Positions 33,321 through 43,452 of a DNA stretch of 64,000 nucleotides are shown in pieces; position 1 is the stretch's first letter, and every line of letters begins with the position of its first letter. Both the position numbers and the translations under genes were made by a program. The DNA is from Catonia carolina. Lineage: Eukaryota > Arthropoda > Insecta > Hemiptera > Achilidae. The notes under the pieces were generated by a model, which saw only the letters and a list, made by a program, of their open reading frames with translations, ran no database searches and was not told the DNA's origin. The DNA lies in assembly GCA_035578175.1 (NCBI GenBank), contig JAQMRL010000010.1:32728784-32792783 (forward strand), in the 5' to 3' direction.

Positions 33321-34190
33321 GATTTTATGGAGCTCAAATATTTTAGATTAATTATTCATGAATTATTTTGTGTAAGCCTATGCATTCAGAAGTTTTAACC
33401 TTAAATATTTAATTTAGTATATAAGAAAAATATTTGATGGCAATTGAAGAAATCCCACCTTAATGTTTAGTAGACCTTTCAACGAAATTATTTTGGCTTC
33501 AATATTTAACGACGGTTTTTTATTAATTTTTGCCGTGTTCAATTGCCTGCTTTTTTTATTGTTTTATTCCTAATTGTAGGAATCTTAAAATAATATTTTT
33601 CGTTTGCCTGTCGAGTTGTCATTAAGAAATAGATAAAGAAAGAATTTTCCATTACTGTGTTTTATTTTTAAAAGTTATTTTCACTGCATAACATTTCTTA
33701 GATAAGTTTGACGCAAAATGTTTTAGGTTAATAATCGATAAAAAATTCGATTTATAACATTTAAGTAGATACCGTGGTTAAATAGGTACAATCTAGTATT
33801 TGTAAACTATTGTACTTTGTGATTTACAACAATAAAATTGGGCGTAACTAGGACATGTCATTCGTTCAGTAATCCAGTTAGACTTTATTTGACAGTATCT
33901 ATAAATATAGGTAGGTGACTGTCAATAAATTCGTGTTTTGTTGGAAATTATTTGTAATTAAATTTTTTCTTGTCAGTCGATATTTAAACATAATAGTAGT
34001 TTTTATGCTATCTAATTGTTTGTGTCATAATTTTACGAAATTTTATTGTCTTGAGTTGAATCGAATCATTACTGATTAATTTCTTGTTATTCATCAATCT
34101 CTCTGCTACGAAACTGGATGATTCACTTGTTTTACAACCTTAAACTATAATCACTATACTTGACTTAATTTTCTCTTATTTGTTAGAGGC
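33321..34190. other. AT-rich sequence, no gene seen
   Basis: No recognised gene or repeat. Confidence 0.45.
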
Positions 34191-34279
34191 CAGGGGTGCT
34201 CAACCAGCGGCTTCCGATTTGTGTTTATACGGCCCGCAGCCCCCTCTAAATTATTGCTCTGAAATTTAGTGAAACGAAA

Positions 34280-35050
34280 TACCGGGTGATTCAAAGAAAC
34301 AGAAAATTTTGAAAATTTATTAATTTTATAAAAATATTTTTTTAATAAATTTATCTTTGTCATTAAATAGTATAAAATAAATGCCATTAAGAATACGTAC
34401 AGTTCAATTTCTTTCTTTCTTGAACATGATATCTTGCAGGTGAGCTCCATTTTCACGCAAACATTCCTGGCGTCTCTTTGGTATATTGTACATGGTTCGA
34501 CGTTAACATCTCAATAGAATTTTCGTCGGATTACATGATCGTTGGGTTTCAGTTCCTGGACGATTGTCAAGTTGTATGGATGATAATTCAAGTCCCGTAC
34601 CAATATTCTTTGAATACTTGCACTATGCAACTGTAGACTCACTGATTGACGATGTATTGACCGATTTGGACTTCTTATGACAGCATCTCAAACAACTTGG
34701 ATATTCCCTGGTATACGATCGGTTCGCACACGGCCTGGAGGTTTCTTTTTCATTGTCGAACCAGATTTCTCGAAATTACTTATTCACATGTTTTTCGCAT
34801 GTGCTGATGGAGCATGATTGTGGCGTCCTAAATTAAAATGGCGGTATTTTTTACGTGCCGCTTCCACACTATCATTGTTCTTGGAAAAAGCCTTAATTGC
34901 AAAAAGACGTTGTGCACCACTACAAGTATCCATGATAATTAAATGGCAAGGTGTCGTGGACAGGCTGGCGTAAGTTATTCATTGATAACAATCCGCCCAC
35001 TACTACAAACACAAATTTCAAAATTTCCCGTTTTTTTAAATCACCCGGTA
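34280..35050 (-). mobile_element. IS630/mariner-type element with internally deleted transposase, nested
   Basis: Imperfect TIRs of about 38 bp: left CCGGGTGATTCAAAGAAAC, right (reversed) CCGGGTGATTTAAAAAAAC, flanked by TA. On the minus strand the N-terminal block begins 'MDTCSGAQRLFAIKAFSKNN' with 'DSVEAARKKYR', then 'KKKPPGRVRTDRIPGN' and 'NLHPYNLTIVQELKPNDHV'-style sequence with stops, and then jumps straight to the C-terminal 'LRENGAHLQDIMFKK' block. The DDE catalytic core is deleted. The N-terminal HTH plus this C-terminus is typical of the large insect DUF4817-type transposase group. Confidence 0.8.
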
Positions 35051-35384
35051 TTATTTCATAGTAAAAGGCATAAACCAGCACAATATTCCTATACTAAACA
35101 ACAATAAAATACTGACATTGAGTGTTATCCACGCAATTTTGTTGAATACCTTATTTCATTAGTTTTCTACAAGATTACTTACCGCGAGAAATAATTTATC
35201 TACGAGGAAGTTTATTTTATTTTTATTAAATTTTATCTACTTTTTTACTATTTATTTTGTTTTTATAACATCTTCAAATTAGAAGAATTTTAATGTATTT
35301 TTTCCTATTCTACAAGGAAAAATCATAGTTTGGATTTGTATAACGTTAGGTTACACCTAAGGCGAATCTACAAAATTAATTTGT

Positions 35385-35428
35385 TGTTTTTGTTAGGTCA
35401 TTAGCCGAAAGGCTGGTTTCAATCTAAA
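35385..35428 (-). repeat. Family B fragment (B10)
   Basis: Only the 3' end of B remains ('ggtcattagccgaaaggctgg'), inside the hAT-like element. Confidence 0.65.
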
Positions 35429-35781
35429 TCATAAATAATTATTTTTTAATGAAACCATGCGTAAATTTTTTTAGTATTTCGAATCCTGGTGGAAGTATTA
35501 ATACTGGATACAAGTGTCAACAGTGCAATAGTAACCCTATAAGGATGGTGAATTGTTGACCTCTAGATACTTTTGGTACAGATATGAAGGCTATACAAAG
35601 TTGCAATACAATATTATATAGTTGTGTCGTTCAACGTATCATAAAATATTTGGATTTTAAACCACAAGTAAATAAAATGTATGCTAATTTGTTAAAATCT
35701 AGAAATTTTATTTCTGCGGCCCGGCTCGAAAAATTATTAATTAATTGGCCCAACGTTACAAAAAGGTTGTCTACACCTCCG

Positions 35782-36239
35782 TTAGACTGTAAAAGCCCCT
35801 ATTTATACAAGGACTCTAAGCTAAGAAAACGGGGAACATTAAGTTTGATTTTTAAATCCATTTAAAGTTTTAAAGTCTTTCTGATAATCGGTAAAAGACG
35901 AATTTTTGATGCGTTGTTTTTTGTAAGCCTCATAGGACTACGTAAGTTCTTTAAGTTTGGAAAATCTTTAATATCGTGTTATGGATCTTATCCATTTTCT
36001 TTTGATGTTCTTATTCGTGATTTTTCCCTATAATCCATTGCGTCTGATCTTTTCCTCTCTTCCTAAGAATACACCGCTTTTGGACGTTTAGTTGGTTTCT
36101 TCTGCTTAAGTCTCGTGATTTTCAGTTTTATGATAATTTTGATGTGTTAATTACATAATTTTAACGTTTTGAAATACCGGGAAAACCTAGAGAGAGTATT
36201 TTTTTAACTTAGTATGGGCGTTATAAAATTGTTTTTGGG
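35782..36239. other. AT-rich sequence, no gene seen
   Basis: The frame 35584-35865 spans the hAT terminus and is not considered a gene. Confidence 0.45.
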
Positions 36240-36563
36240 CTACAATAAAAGTTCTGTTTCTTATCACATAATCGCTTAATTAAATGACTGAAGCATTTAA
36301 GAAAAGAAGAAGTAGAGGTGTAAAAGACTAGTTGAGTTATTTCGTCTGAGGGGAATGATTTCTGTGTACAACCAGACACTGCGGTGAATGAATTGAAGGT
36401 GTCATTTGCAGGGTGGAAAGTAGATGCTTTTCAGAGGGCCTGGCATGCTGATAAGCGTACATTTCCACTCCGTTAGGAAGGCAACTGTAAAACATCTTAC
36501 TTTTAGTCTTACTTAGCCTCTAGAGTTTCAAACCAGCCTTTCGGCTGATGACCTTAACAACAC
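36240..36563 (+). repeat. Family B retroposon, copy B11, 5' truncated
   Basis: Begins in the 'gggctacaa' block and ends 'gatgaccttaacaacac'. Confidence 0.8.
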
Positions 36564-37336
36564 ATGGACGTAATGGGAATTCGAATAAATCACCGAATAT
36601 CCAAGCTATTTTAATTGTTAAAAGCTAGGACGGAAACATTCTTTACATATATGCCTTATGCGTGACAAGTTTTAAACCAGGCTATAGTTCTTTGTAATTT
36701 AACTCGAAAAATGTGTAAAAAGGGAAGTTATAGTAATTATTGGATAGTTCTTTTGATTATTATGCCGAAATTGCGGGAAATTGGAATCATCCGGAAAAAA
36801 ACGATAAATTTTTTTTAACTATTTATAATATTTGTAAAATATAAAACCGGTAATGCTACGGAAAATCCAGACAATTTTATCTGTTAACGGTGGGAAAATA
36901 TCTTGTACGTACGTTCTTATGCGTTACAGGTATTAACCAGGATAAAAGTTCTTTGTAACCTATTCATAAATTGTGGAAAAGTTAGAAAGCTGAGGGTTCT
37001 TTCCGTCTTTTCCGCACGCTTTCCGTTCTGAAAAGAAGCTAATAGTTTTTCTATTTGTTGAACTGTAGCATTATAAAGTATAAAACCAATCAGTTTATGT
37101 TTTGTGTACACGGTGTTGCTTAGGAAATAAGAAACTTTTTCCAATTCATATTTATTATTTTATAATGGCGTAAAAAATTCTACTGTTGTAATCGACTTCA
37201 ATTGTATTACAGAAAATATTTCTTCCTTTTCATTTTCTATATTTGCGACAAGTTTTAGTGATGTTGATATAACAGTGATTTATTGTAAGTGTTTTTGAGT
37301 GTTTTGTTTGTACCGACGACGGCTTCCGTATGAAAT
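36564..37336. other. Unassigned sequence upstream of the candidate exon
   Basis: No repeat recognised. If the exon at 37337 is real, this stretch holds its 5' UTR or acceptor; possible acceptors end at 37213 (TTACAG) and 37258 (TTTTAG). Confidence 0.35.
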
Positions 37337-37547
37337 ATGGGCACAGAAGACAATTACGAAAAGGAAAGAGGGCGCGCCCTTGCTACACTTAGAGGAATAC
37401 TTGTTTCATCCCTTTCAAGGGAAAATTTACCTGCTGATCTTGAAGATTCTCTTTCTCCCACTTCTCCGCCTGTTCCTCCTACAAGAAGAAGACGGAGGGT
37501 TACATTTTTAGAAGGTGGCGCTACAGCTGTTAGTGATTCAGATGAAG
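37337..37547 (+). CDS. Candidate host-gene coding exon (N-terminus; RVxF-type motif)
   Basis: I do not recognise this gene. The ATG at 37337 is preceded by an in-frame TGA at 37331, so it would be a true start. About 70 codons follow: 'MGTEDNYEKERGRALATLRG', a Leu/Ser/Glu region ending 'DLEDSLSPTSPPVPPTR', a basic run RRRRR, then VTFLEGG and an acidic end 'AVSDSDEG'. The exon can end at 37547 with the donor GTTTGT (phase 1). Codon content is more balanced and GC higher than in the flanks, and no known repeat overlaps. RRRVTF fits the R/K-V-x-F docking motif of protein phosphatase 1 partners, a short motif that also occurs by chance. The remainder of the gene would lie downstream. No homologue is identified by eye. 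Confidence 0.55.
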
Positions 37548-37750
37548 GTTTGTTAATTGGGTTATTGTTTTACATTAGACACATTTGCTGCATCATTCGT
37601 TTCTATTTTTGGTATTGCGAAGGTCATTGTTTATAACTATTTTACTATTTAAAACTACTAAGAAAAATTTTTAAAGGTTTATTCATGTTTAAATGTAATG
37701 TCTACTAATAAAAAAATCGTCTGAATAGTAGAGTCAGTGGACGGATTTTT

Positions 37751-38534
37751 ACTTACTCTTGCCTATATGAATGTATAGGGAGAAAAGTATTGTTTTCACG
37801 TCGATTTTTTGAAATTGAGTTTTCACCGGATATACACGATTTCAGACCCTCTGAACCCCAAAAAACATGTTTTTAGCGATTGGTGTGTGTGTGTGTGTGT
37901 GTGTGCGTGTGCGTGCGTGCGTGTGTGTGTGTGAACAGAATACCTTAGGAACGGAACATCGTTTTAACTTGAAACTTAAGTTAGATACTACTACCGGACC
38001 CGACACAAACATTTTCATCAAAATCAGTCAACCAGAAGTAGTAGTTTATTCGTATCATTTTTCACTTTTTTGCGATTTTCTAAAAAACGACTCCTACGAT
38101 TTTTCTTTAAATCGCCTCATTGGCTACATTTTTTATCCTCTACAAGATAAGGTCGGCGCCATGTCTGATGAAATTCATGGGGAGGCCGATTTCTCGTAAG
38201 AAGAATTTTTTTTCATAAGGTTGCGGTTGTAATATGCATTTTTAAGCAAAAATGTATTTAATAAAAGTTGTAGAGAATTTAAAATGACAACTTTTTTGTA
38301 TAACGCTTAATTTAGAGGTAATTAGTGATCTTCTGTTGTTTTTTTTTCATGAAAATCTGTAAAAAACTATTTTTTTAAGATTTTAGCCTTAGTATGCATT
38401 TTACGACAAAAGTGTAGGATCAAATTTATAGGAAATTAAAAAAAACTTTAATGTAGAGAATTTTTCTCTACAAATCCTAGTTTAGCGTGAAAGTGGTTTT
38501 CCGTATTATTAAGCCAAACTAAGGTTGATTGTCA
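37751..38534 (+). mobile_element. Family A element, copy A6, 3' end cut by an RTE LINE
   Basis: ACTTACTCTTGCC start, conserved 5' palindrome, TG-rich tract at about 37885-37932, both internal subrepeats, then an abrupt change within the 'aggttgattgtca' block at 38534, where the LINE begins. Confidence 0.85.
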
Positions 38535-39920
38535 CCGAACAATTGCCGGTATAAGCAATTCCCCACTCACTCACCAACGGCTTCGGGCGGATGAGTGGGT
38601 GAGTGGTAGGGCACTCTTTTGTCCTGGGTTGAGAAATTGACCCTAAAGGCAGATGAACCAAAGTTGGTCAACGGCATAAGGCTGGGGAAGCATAACCAGG
38701 GCACGCACCCCATTAAGGATCCATAATGATATGTCCTAGTCAATCAATCATGGCAAGATGCTCAATACTAAAATAAATTCCGGAGTAAGTCCTCCAATCG
38801 GATCTCCGGGGAGGACAGTTTTGAGTTCAGCAAAAGATGATAAGTTGAAGTGCAGAAGGAATATCAAGATATGCACATGGAATGTAAAAACCTTATATAA
38901 GGCAGGAAAAGTTCACAATGCAATACGGGAGATGAAGAGAATGAATATTGAAATTATGGGAGTGGCGGAGATGAGATGGTCGGATTCTGGGGAGACACGA
39001 GTGGAAAAGTATAAGGTGTATTACTCGGGAAGAAGTGATGGATCTCATGAATATGGAGTTGGTTTAATTGTGTCACCCAAGGTTGCCAAATGTGTTACTA
39101 ACTTTACACCAGTCTCAGAGAAAGTAATGTTACTTCAAGTACAGGCCAGTCCGGTCAATGTAAACATTATTCAAGTATATGCTCCCACTGCAGACAAAGA
39201 GGAGGAAGAAGTGATCAAGTTTTATGCGGAAATCAACCGAATCATACTGAAAATTCCAAGACAGGAGGTGCTGATAATTATGGGCGATTTTAATGCCAAG
39301 CTTGGAACTGGATGTAAAACATAGTATATCGGAGCACATGGACTTGGAGCAAGAAACGGGAGAGGAGATCTTCTAGAAAAATTCGCAGAAGACTCAGAAA
39401 TGGTTTTACCAACACTTTCTTCCAATTACCACCTCGAAAGCTGTACATGTGGAAATCCCCTCAAGACAGACCTGGGAAACTCATTAGAAATCAAATAGAT
39501 CATATTCTAGTAAATAGAAGATTCCGAAACAGCTTCACGTCTGTCAAGACTTATCCAGGAGCAGACTTGGAGACAGACCATGTTCCACTGGTGGGAGTTT
39601 TCCGAGTAAAACTAAAAAAAGTGCAGAAAAGGAAATCACAGTTATATGATATTCATTTGTTAAAGGACCTTAATACGAGAATGGAGGTTCAAGGTATGGT
39701 AAACGAGCAGGTGACTGGTATTGGGGATGAAATGAACATAGAACAAAAGGTCAACTGTCTCACAGAGATAGTTCAGAAGGTTAAAGATAAACACTTTAAA
39801 TTTTTAAACACTTTTGAATTGATCAAGAAGAAATCATGGATGACAGATGAGATTCTTAAGCTGATGGATGAAAGAAAAGAAGCCAAAAATGACCCTGACA
39901 GATATAAAGTCATAAATATA
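38535..39920 (+). mobile_element. RTE-type LINE, 5' UTR and endonuclease part (broken)
   Basis: A leader of about 220 bp precedes an ATG at 38758. The frame 38758-39324 is an apurinic-like endonuclease of the RTE (BovB/CFDP2-like) kind: 'ICTWNVKTLY', 'MNIEIMGVAEMRWSDSG', 'YGVGLIVSPKVA', 'IIQVYAPTADKEEEE', 'VLIIMGDFNAKLG'. A TAG at 39322 interrupts it, and the same frame continues with 'YIGAHGLGARNGRGDLL'. After a frameshift near 39440 the last endonuclease blocks follow ('NQIDHILVNRRF', 'DLETDHVPLVGVF'). The copy stops before the RT domain, at about 39920. Key residues N, E, D-x-N and D-H are visible but the gene is dead. Confidence 0.85.
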
Positions 39921-39961
39921 ACAATATTCTATCTATATAATTATTCTAATCTAGGCATTAG

Positions 39962-40092
39962 GAATTAAGCACATTTGAAGTAGACTTCGATGTGTTTCAG
40001 GAAGTTTCATACCTGAAAGCAGGTAATCGTGAATATCTCTTGATGGTTAAAACTAACTTTCAGGCGGAGGGAATACAACAGCAAATTTACAG
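39962..40092 (+). CDS. Exon-like segment, unrecognised
   Basis: Directly after the LINE, a frame of 43-44 codons reads 'ELSTFEVDFDVFQEVSYLKA' then 'GNREYLLMVKTNFQAEG' and 'IQQQIYR'. It is preceded by TTCTAATCTAGGCATTAG (acceptor at 39961, phase 0) and followed by ACAG|GTTAAT. It overlaps no known repeat and looks protein-like. The 37547 donor leaves phase 1, so the two do not join directly in frame. Either another donor (37498, phase 0) or another exon is used, or this is not an exon. Confidence 0.3.
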
Positions 40093-40768
40093 GTTAATTC
40101 TCCCAACTAAATATTTCAAGCGCTCCGAAAATTCTTTAAACAAAGTAAAGTTAAAAACCTTAAAATTTTTGAGGATGCAATGTTAAGGTGATACAATTAT
40201 AGTTTTCAACAAGCGCAATTTATTTAAGTAAGATCATATAAATGTAAATTTTTTACATGTAATTTTTTATTATCTTGTAAACATGTAAGTTGGTGTCATT
40301 TAATTGAAATCGAGAAACTTTTTTAATCTAAACTTTAATATTTCATTTCATGTTTTTAACTTTTCGTACTTGTTTAACCATTATATACATGTGTTGTATG
40401 TTCCTGTTTACATATACATAAAATTTATATTTTAATGTATAATTTTAGTTTTTGATTTTCAAGTTCATTTAATTTTTGTTTCTGTTTATCGTGTATTTTC
40501 ATTGTTATTGTTAATTTAAATATTTCTTATATTTGTGATAGGTTGTAGGTTTCACTTGACATTTAATTTTTTAAATTTATTTTTTAAGTTTTTGAACTTA
40601 AGTAGTACAAGGTTTAAATTTATTCTTAAATTCAATTTTTCATCTATTAATTCAATTACTTCTTGTTCTTTTTGTAATCTATTGAAAATTTTATTTTTTT
40701 TTGTTAATATATGATCAAATTTTAATGGATGAGTAAGCTTCAGGGTGTTAAACATTTATCATTAAAGT
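40093..40768. other. Very AT-rich sequence, no gene seen
   Basis: The Lys/Asn/Leu-rich minus-strand frame 40552-40755 reflects base composition. Confidence 0.45.
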
Positions 40769-40969
40769 TATTCATTGGCCGCCTCCTTGGCGTAGTGGTT
40801 AGCGCGTAATCCTACCACGCGGAGGTCCCGGGTTCGATTCTCGGCGAGGGTCTGGAAATTTTCACAAGTCAAAACCCACAGCTACAGTAACATAATCCAG
40901 CATAGTCGCTAATGACCAAGCACTTGATGGGACTTCAAATAAATAAATTTAAAAAAAATATATTCATTG
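40769..40969 (+). repeat. tRNA-derived SINE, head H1, tail type II, with TSD
   Basis: Best H1 copy: 'tggcgtagtggttagcgcg', B box 'gggttcgattctcgg', 'cgagggtctgg', tail 'gtcgctaatgaccaagcac'. The 9-bp duplication TATTCATTG lies at 40769-40777 and 40961-40969. Confidence 0.9.
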
Positions 40970-41049
40970 TTCACGCTTTGAACACATTTTAATGTAACTG
41001 TCTGGTTAAAATTTAAAAACATAATACATTTCTCTGTTTATTTTAGTGT

Positions 41050-41462
41050 ACATTTTTCGCCCATAACAGGCAGGTGGAGTGTTGAATTATTTGCACTCGA
41101 TTTGCTAATTCCAGGGCTACAAAAAATAGTTCCGTTTCTTATCATGTGGTCAGCCAATCATATGACTGAACTATTTAAGAACAGAATAGGTAGAAGTGTA
41201 AAAGACACAAGTCACAGTTATGTCCCGTGAAAGTAATGAATTTCATTATACAGCCAGACACTGTGGTGCATGAAGTTAAGGTGTCATTTGAAGGGTACAG
41301 AATAGATGTTTTTCGGAGGACCTGGCATGCTGATAAGCATAGGCTACTTTTGTACTCAGTGGGGAAGGCAAGATAAACCACCTCACTTCTCGTTTTACTT
41401 AGTAAAACCTATAGAGGTTCAAACCAGCCTTTCGGCTGTTCACCTACACAATACATTTTTCG
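41050..41462 (+). repeat. Family B retroposon, copy B12, with TSD
   Basis: Full-length B between direct repeats ACATTTTTCG at 41050-41059 and 41453-41462. Confidence 0.9.
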
Positions 41463-41640
41463 AGCGTATTGTGATTGTTTTCTTTATAATAAAATTTTGG
41501 TTTCATTTCGAGAAATCTTAACTTCTATGATTTGTATTTTCCGTAAAGACTTGTAGAGTTATTCGTGTTTTAGAGAAGTAGTAGAAGTGTATAAATTTAT
41601 TGAAATTTCATTACGAATGTTTCTTATTTTACTTTGAGTT

Positions 41641-41764
41641 GTATGTTAATACAACTCAAGCTCAAGATAAATTTTGTCAAGAGTTGTATGTTAATACAAC
41701 TCAAGCTCAAGATAAATTTTGTCAAGAGTTGTATGTTAGTACAACTCTTGACAAAATTTATCTT
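41641..41764. repeat. 45-bp tandem repeat running into a perfect 25-bp palindrome
   Basis: Two identical 45-bp units (41641-41685, 41686-41730) are followed by a partial third. That one turns back: 41709-41733 is the exact reverse complement of 41740-41764, with a 6-nt loop (tgttag). Confidence 0.95.
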
Positions 41765-41986
41765 ATTCATTTAGCGTCAACTGTGGATTCTGGAATTATT
41801 GGTTTTATCTAGATTAGACCATAGCCGAATTTTGCGATTTGTAGTCCAGTACGCTTACCATGGAGGTGGTCAGTTAATATATTATTTAATTTCCAATGGA
41901 TAGTCACTTCTAAATTTGAACTGAAAATTTCGTCATTTTACTTTTTTTTAAATTTAAATTACATTAGTTAAAAGATAACCACTGTA

Positions 41987-42075
41987 GACCGCCTACATGG
42001 CGTAGTGGTTACCGCGTTAACCTACAAAGTTAAGTCCCGGGTCGGGTTCGATTCCCAGCTAGGGTTTACAAATTT
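41987..42075 (+). repeat. tRNA-derived SINE, head H1, tail lost
   Basis: 'gaccgcctacatggcgtagt', 'gtcgggttcgattcccag', 'ctagggttt'. No clear tail. Confidence 0.75.
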
Positions 42076-42699
42076 TTACATTTCTCAACTCACCGTTTTA
42101 TGAGCCACTAATTTTATTAGTTGTTGTTTACATTATTTTTAATTACAAAATACTTAAAGTTAATAATTTTTGGAATGCTTAATTTTAGCAAATTTATTAT
42201 TTAATTTTTAAAACTACAGTAACTTGTGCAATTTATGTCGTAATTTAAAAATATAAATACCGTAATTGTTTCTAAATTACTGTTTGCATTTAGAAAACAA
42301 ATTCTTATTTGTAGCTATTCGTATTTAACAATCAAGTTTATGTTTTCTTTGTGAGGTTTAAAAAAAATTCATTTCATTTTGTTGGTAATTACAAAGGAAT
42401 AAGTTTGTCAAAACTTCATCTAGGTCAATTTTAAAATTAATTGTTTGTCTTTCAGTCGTTAAGCAAAGTAACTGTTTCTGGTGCGTCTTCATTAAAAAAA
42501 TTTAACGCCGTTCCAATTAAAAAAGAAACGACAAATCATCCGGGGGAAATTAAACATAAGTGATTACAATTTGTGCCTAACAGAATTCTTTTAAATTTAT
42601 ATCTGATTAAAACGTTTACCTGTTATCGGGAACTCCACATTATTGATAACAAAATTGTATATCTATTTTTCATTTTATATTGATTTGAGATAGACATGA
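42076..42699. other. AT-rich sequence, no gene seen
   Basis: No recognised feature. Confidence 0.45.
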
Positions 42700-42830
42700 A
42701 TTTAAACAGCGACCGCCGTGAAAGGGGTTTGTTCAAGTGTGGCTATCATCTGGTCACCATGCATTGTTGTTTAACCAACCGGTGTTACTTAACAGTTAAT
42801 TTAACTTTCTGTCTGTTGACAGAAACTTTA
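42700..42830 (-). repeat. Family E repeat fragment
   Basis: On the minus strand 'gttaagtaacaccggttgg' followed by 'catggtgaccagatga'; homologous to 20425-20512. Confidence 0.6.
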
Positions 42831-43292
42831 ATTTTTCACATTTGTTTAAAGTATAACATGTAAAAGTTTCGGTACATTAGATATTCACTGTAGTTATTTT
42901 TCACGGAAGTCATATGTTGTAGAATAAATTTTATTCTATTGATTTTTGAAAAAAAGTCATTCCTCCATCGTGTAACGATCACATTTGGCTTAAACCCAAG
43001 ACAGATTTCAGTAGTTTCTCGCTGTATATTTTCGTATTTTGTTGTTAGATCTTTACGATGCATTGAATGTAAAATGTAGAAATAATTACTACATTCTATT
43101 AATCTTTTTGTTTAGGAAATTTTACCTATCTTAACTTTTAACAGTTAAAATGTTTTACTTTATGTCCAAATCCTATGTTTTTAAACGTTAATGTAAATTC
43201 ACATTTTATCTAGTTATACCATAAACATTTTTAGGTAAAATCTTAAATATGAATATTGAAATCTTGTCGGTGTAATTCTTTTTTTTCATTTT
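42831..43292. other. AT-rich sequence, no gene seen
   Basis: The minus-strand frame 42836-43063 shows no motif. Confidence 0.4.
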
Positions 43293-43452
43293 ATTTTACG
43301 TTCGACTGTTTTGCAATTATTGTTTATGCTGACGATGAGAAAAATGATAGATGAAGATGAGTGGTAAAAAAACTACCAGATCTGATCGGGAATCGAATCT
43401 GGGGCCTCGGTTTAGAAGCCATTTCCCCCTGACCACTATACCACAGGCTGAT
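43293..43452 (-). repeat. tRNA-derived SINE, head H3, tail type I
   Basis: On the minus strand: 'tggtatagtggtcaggggg', B box 'agattcgattcccga', tail 'gcaaaacagtcgaacgt'. Confidence 0.8.

Larger units (their letters stand above)
34191..35781. mobile_element. hAT-like non-autonomous element (degraded)
   Basis: The left end CAGGGGTGCTCAACCAGCGG followed by 'acggcccgcagccccc', and the right end '...gcggcccggctcg', 'attggcccaacgtta', 'aaaaaggttgtctacacctc', look like the GGCCC-rich ends of hAT (Charlie-like) elements. Flanks TTAGAGGC and TTAGACTG agree at five of eight positions, compatible with a decayed 8-bp TSD. Contains the nested element at 34280-35050 and a B fragment. No transposase seen. 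Confidence 0.55.

Noticed and set aside
34430..34445. GCAG|GTGAGC as a splice acceptor/donor fusion
   Set aside because: It lies in the transposase C-terminal block of the nested IS630-type element and lacks a pyrimidine tract.
35584..35865. 93-codon frame as a gene
   Set aside because: It overlaps the right terminus of the hAT-like element and shows no motif.
38758..39324. Endonuclease-like ORF as a host gene
   Set aside because: The motif order is that of RTE LINE endonucleases. It is followed by a stop, a frameshift and loss of the RT domain, so it is a dead retrotransposon.
40552..40755. Lys/Asn-rich minus-strand frame as a coiled-coil protein
   Set aside because: Composition of AT-rich DNA explains it; no splice or start context.
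41600..41812. Frame with a repeated 15-residue peptide
   Set aside because: The repeat comes from a 45-bp tandem duplication leading into a palindrome, with no other coding evidence.
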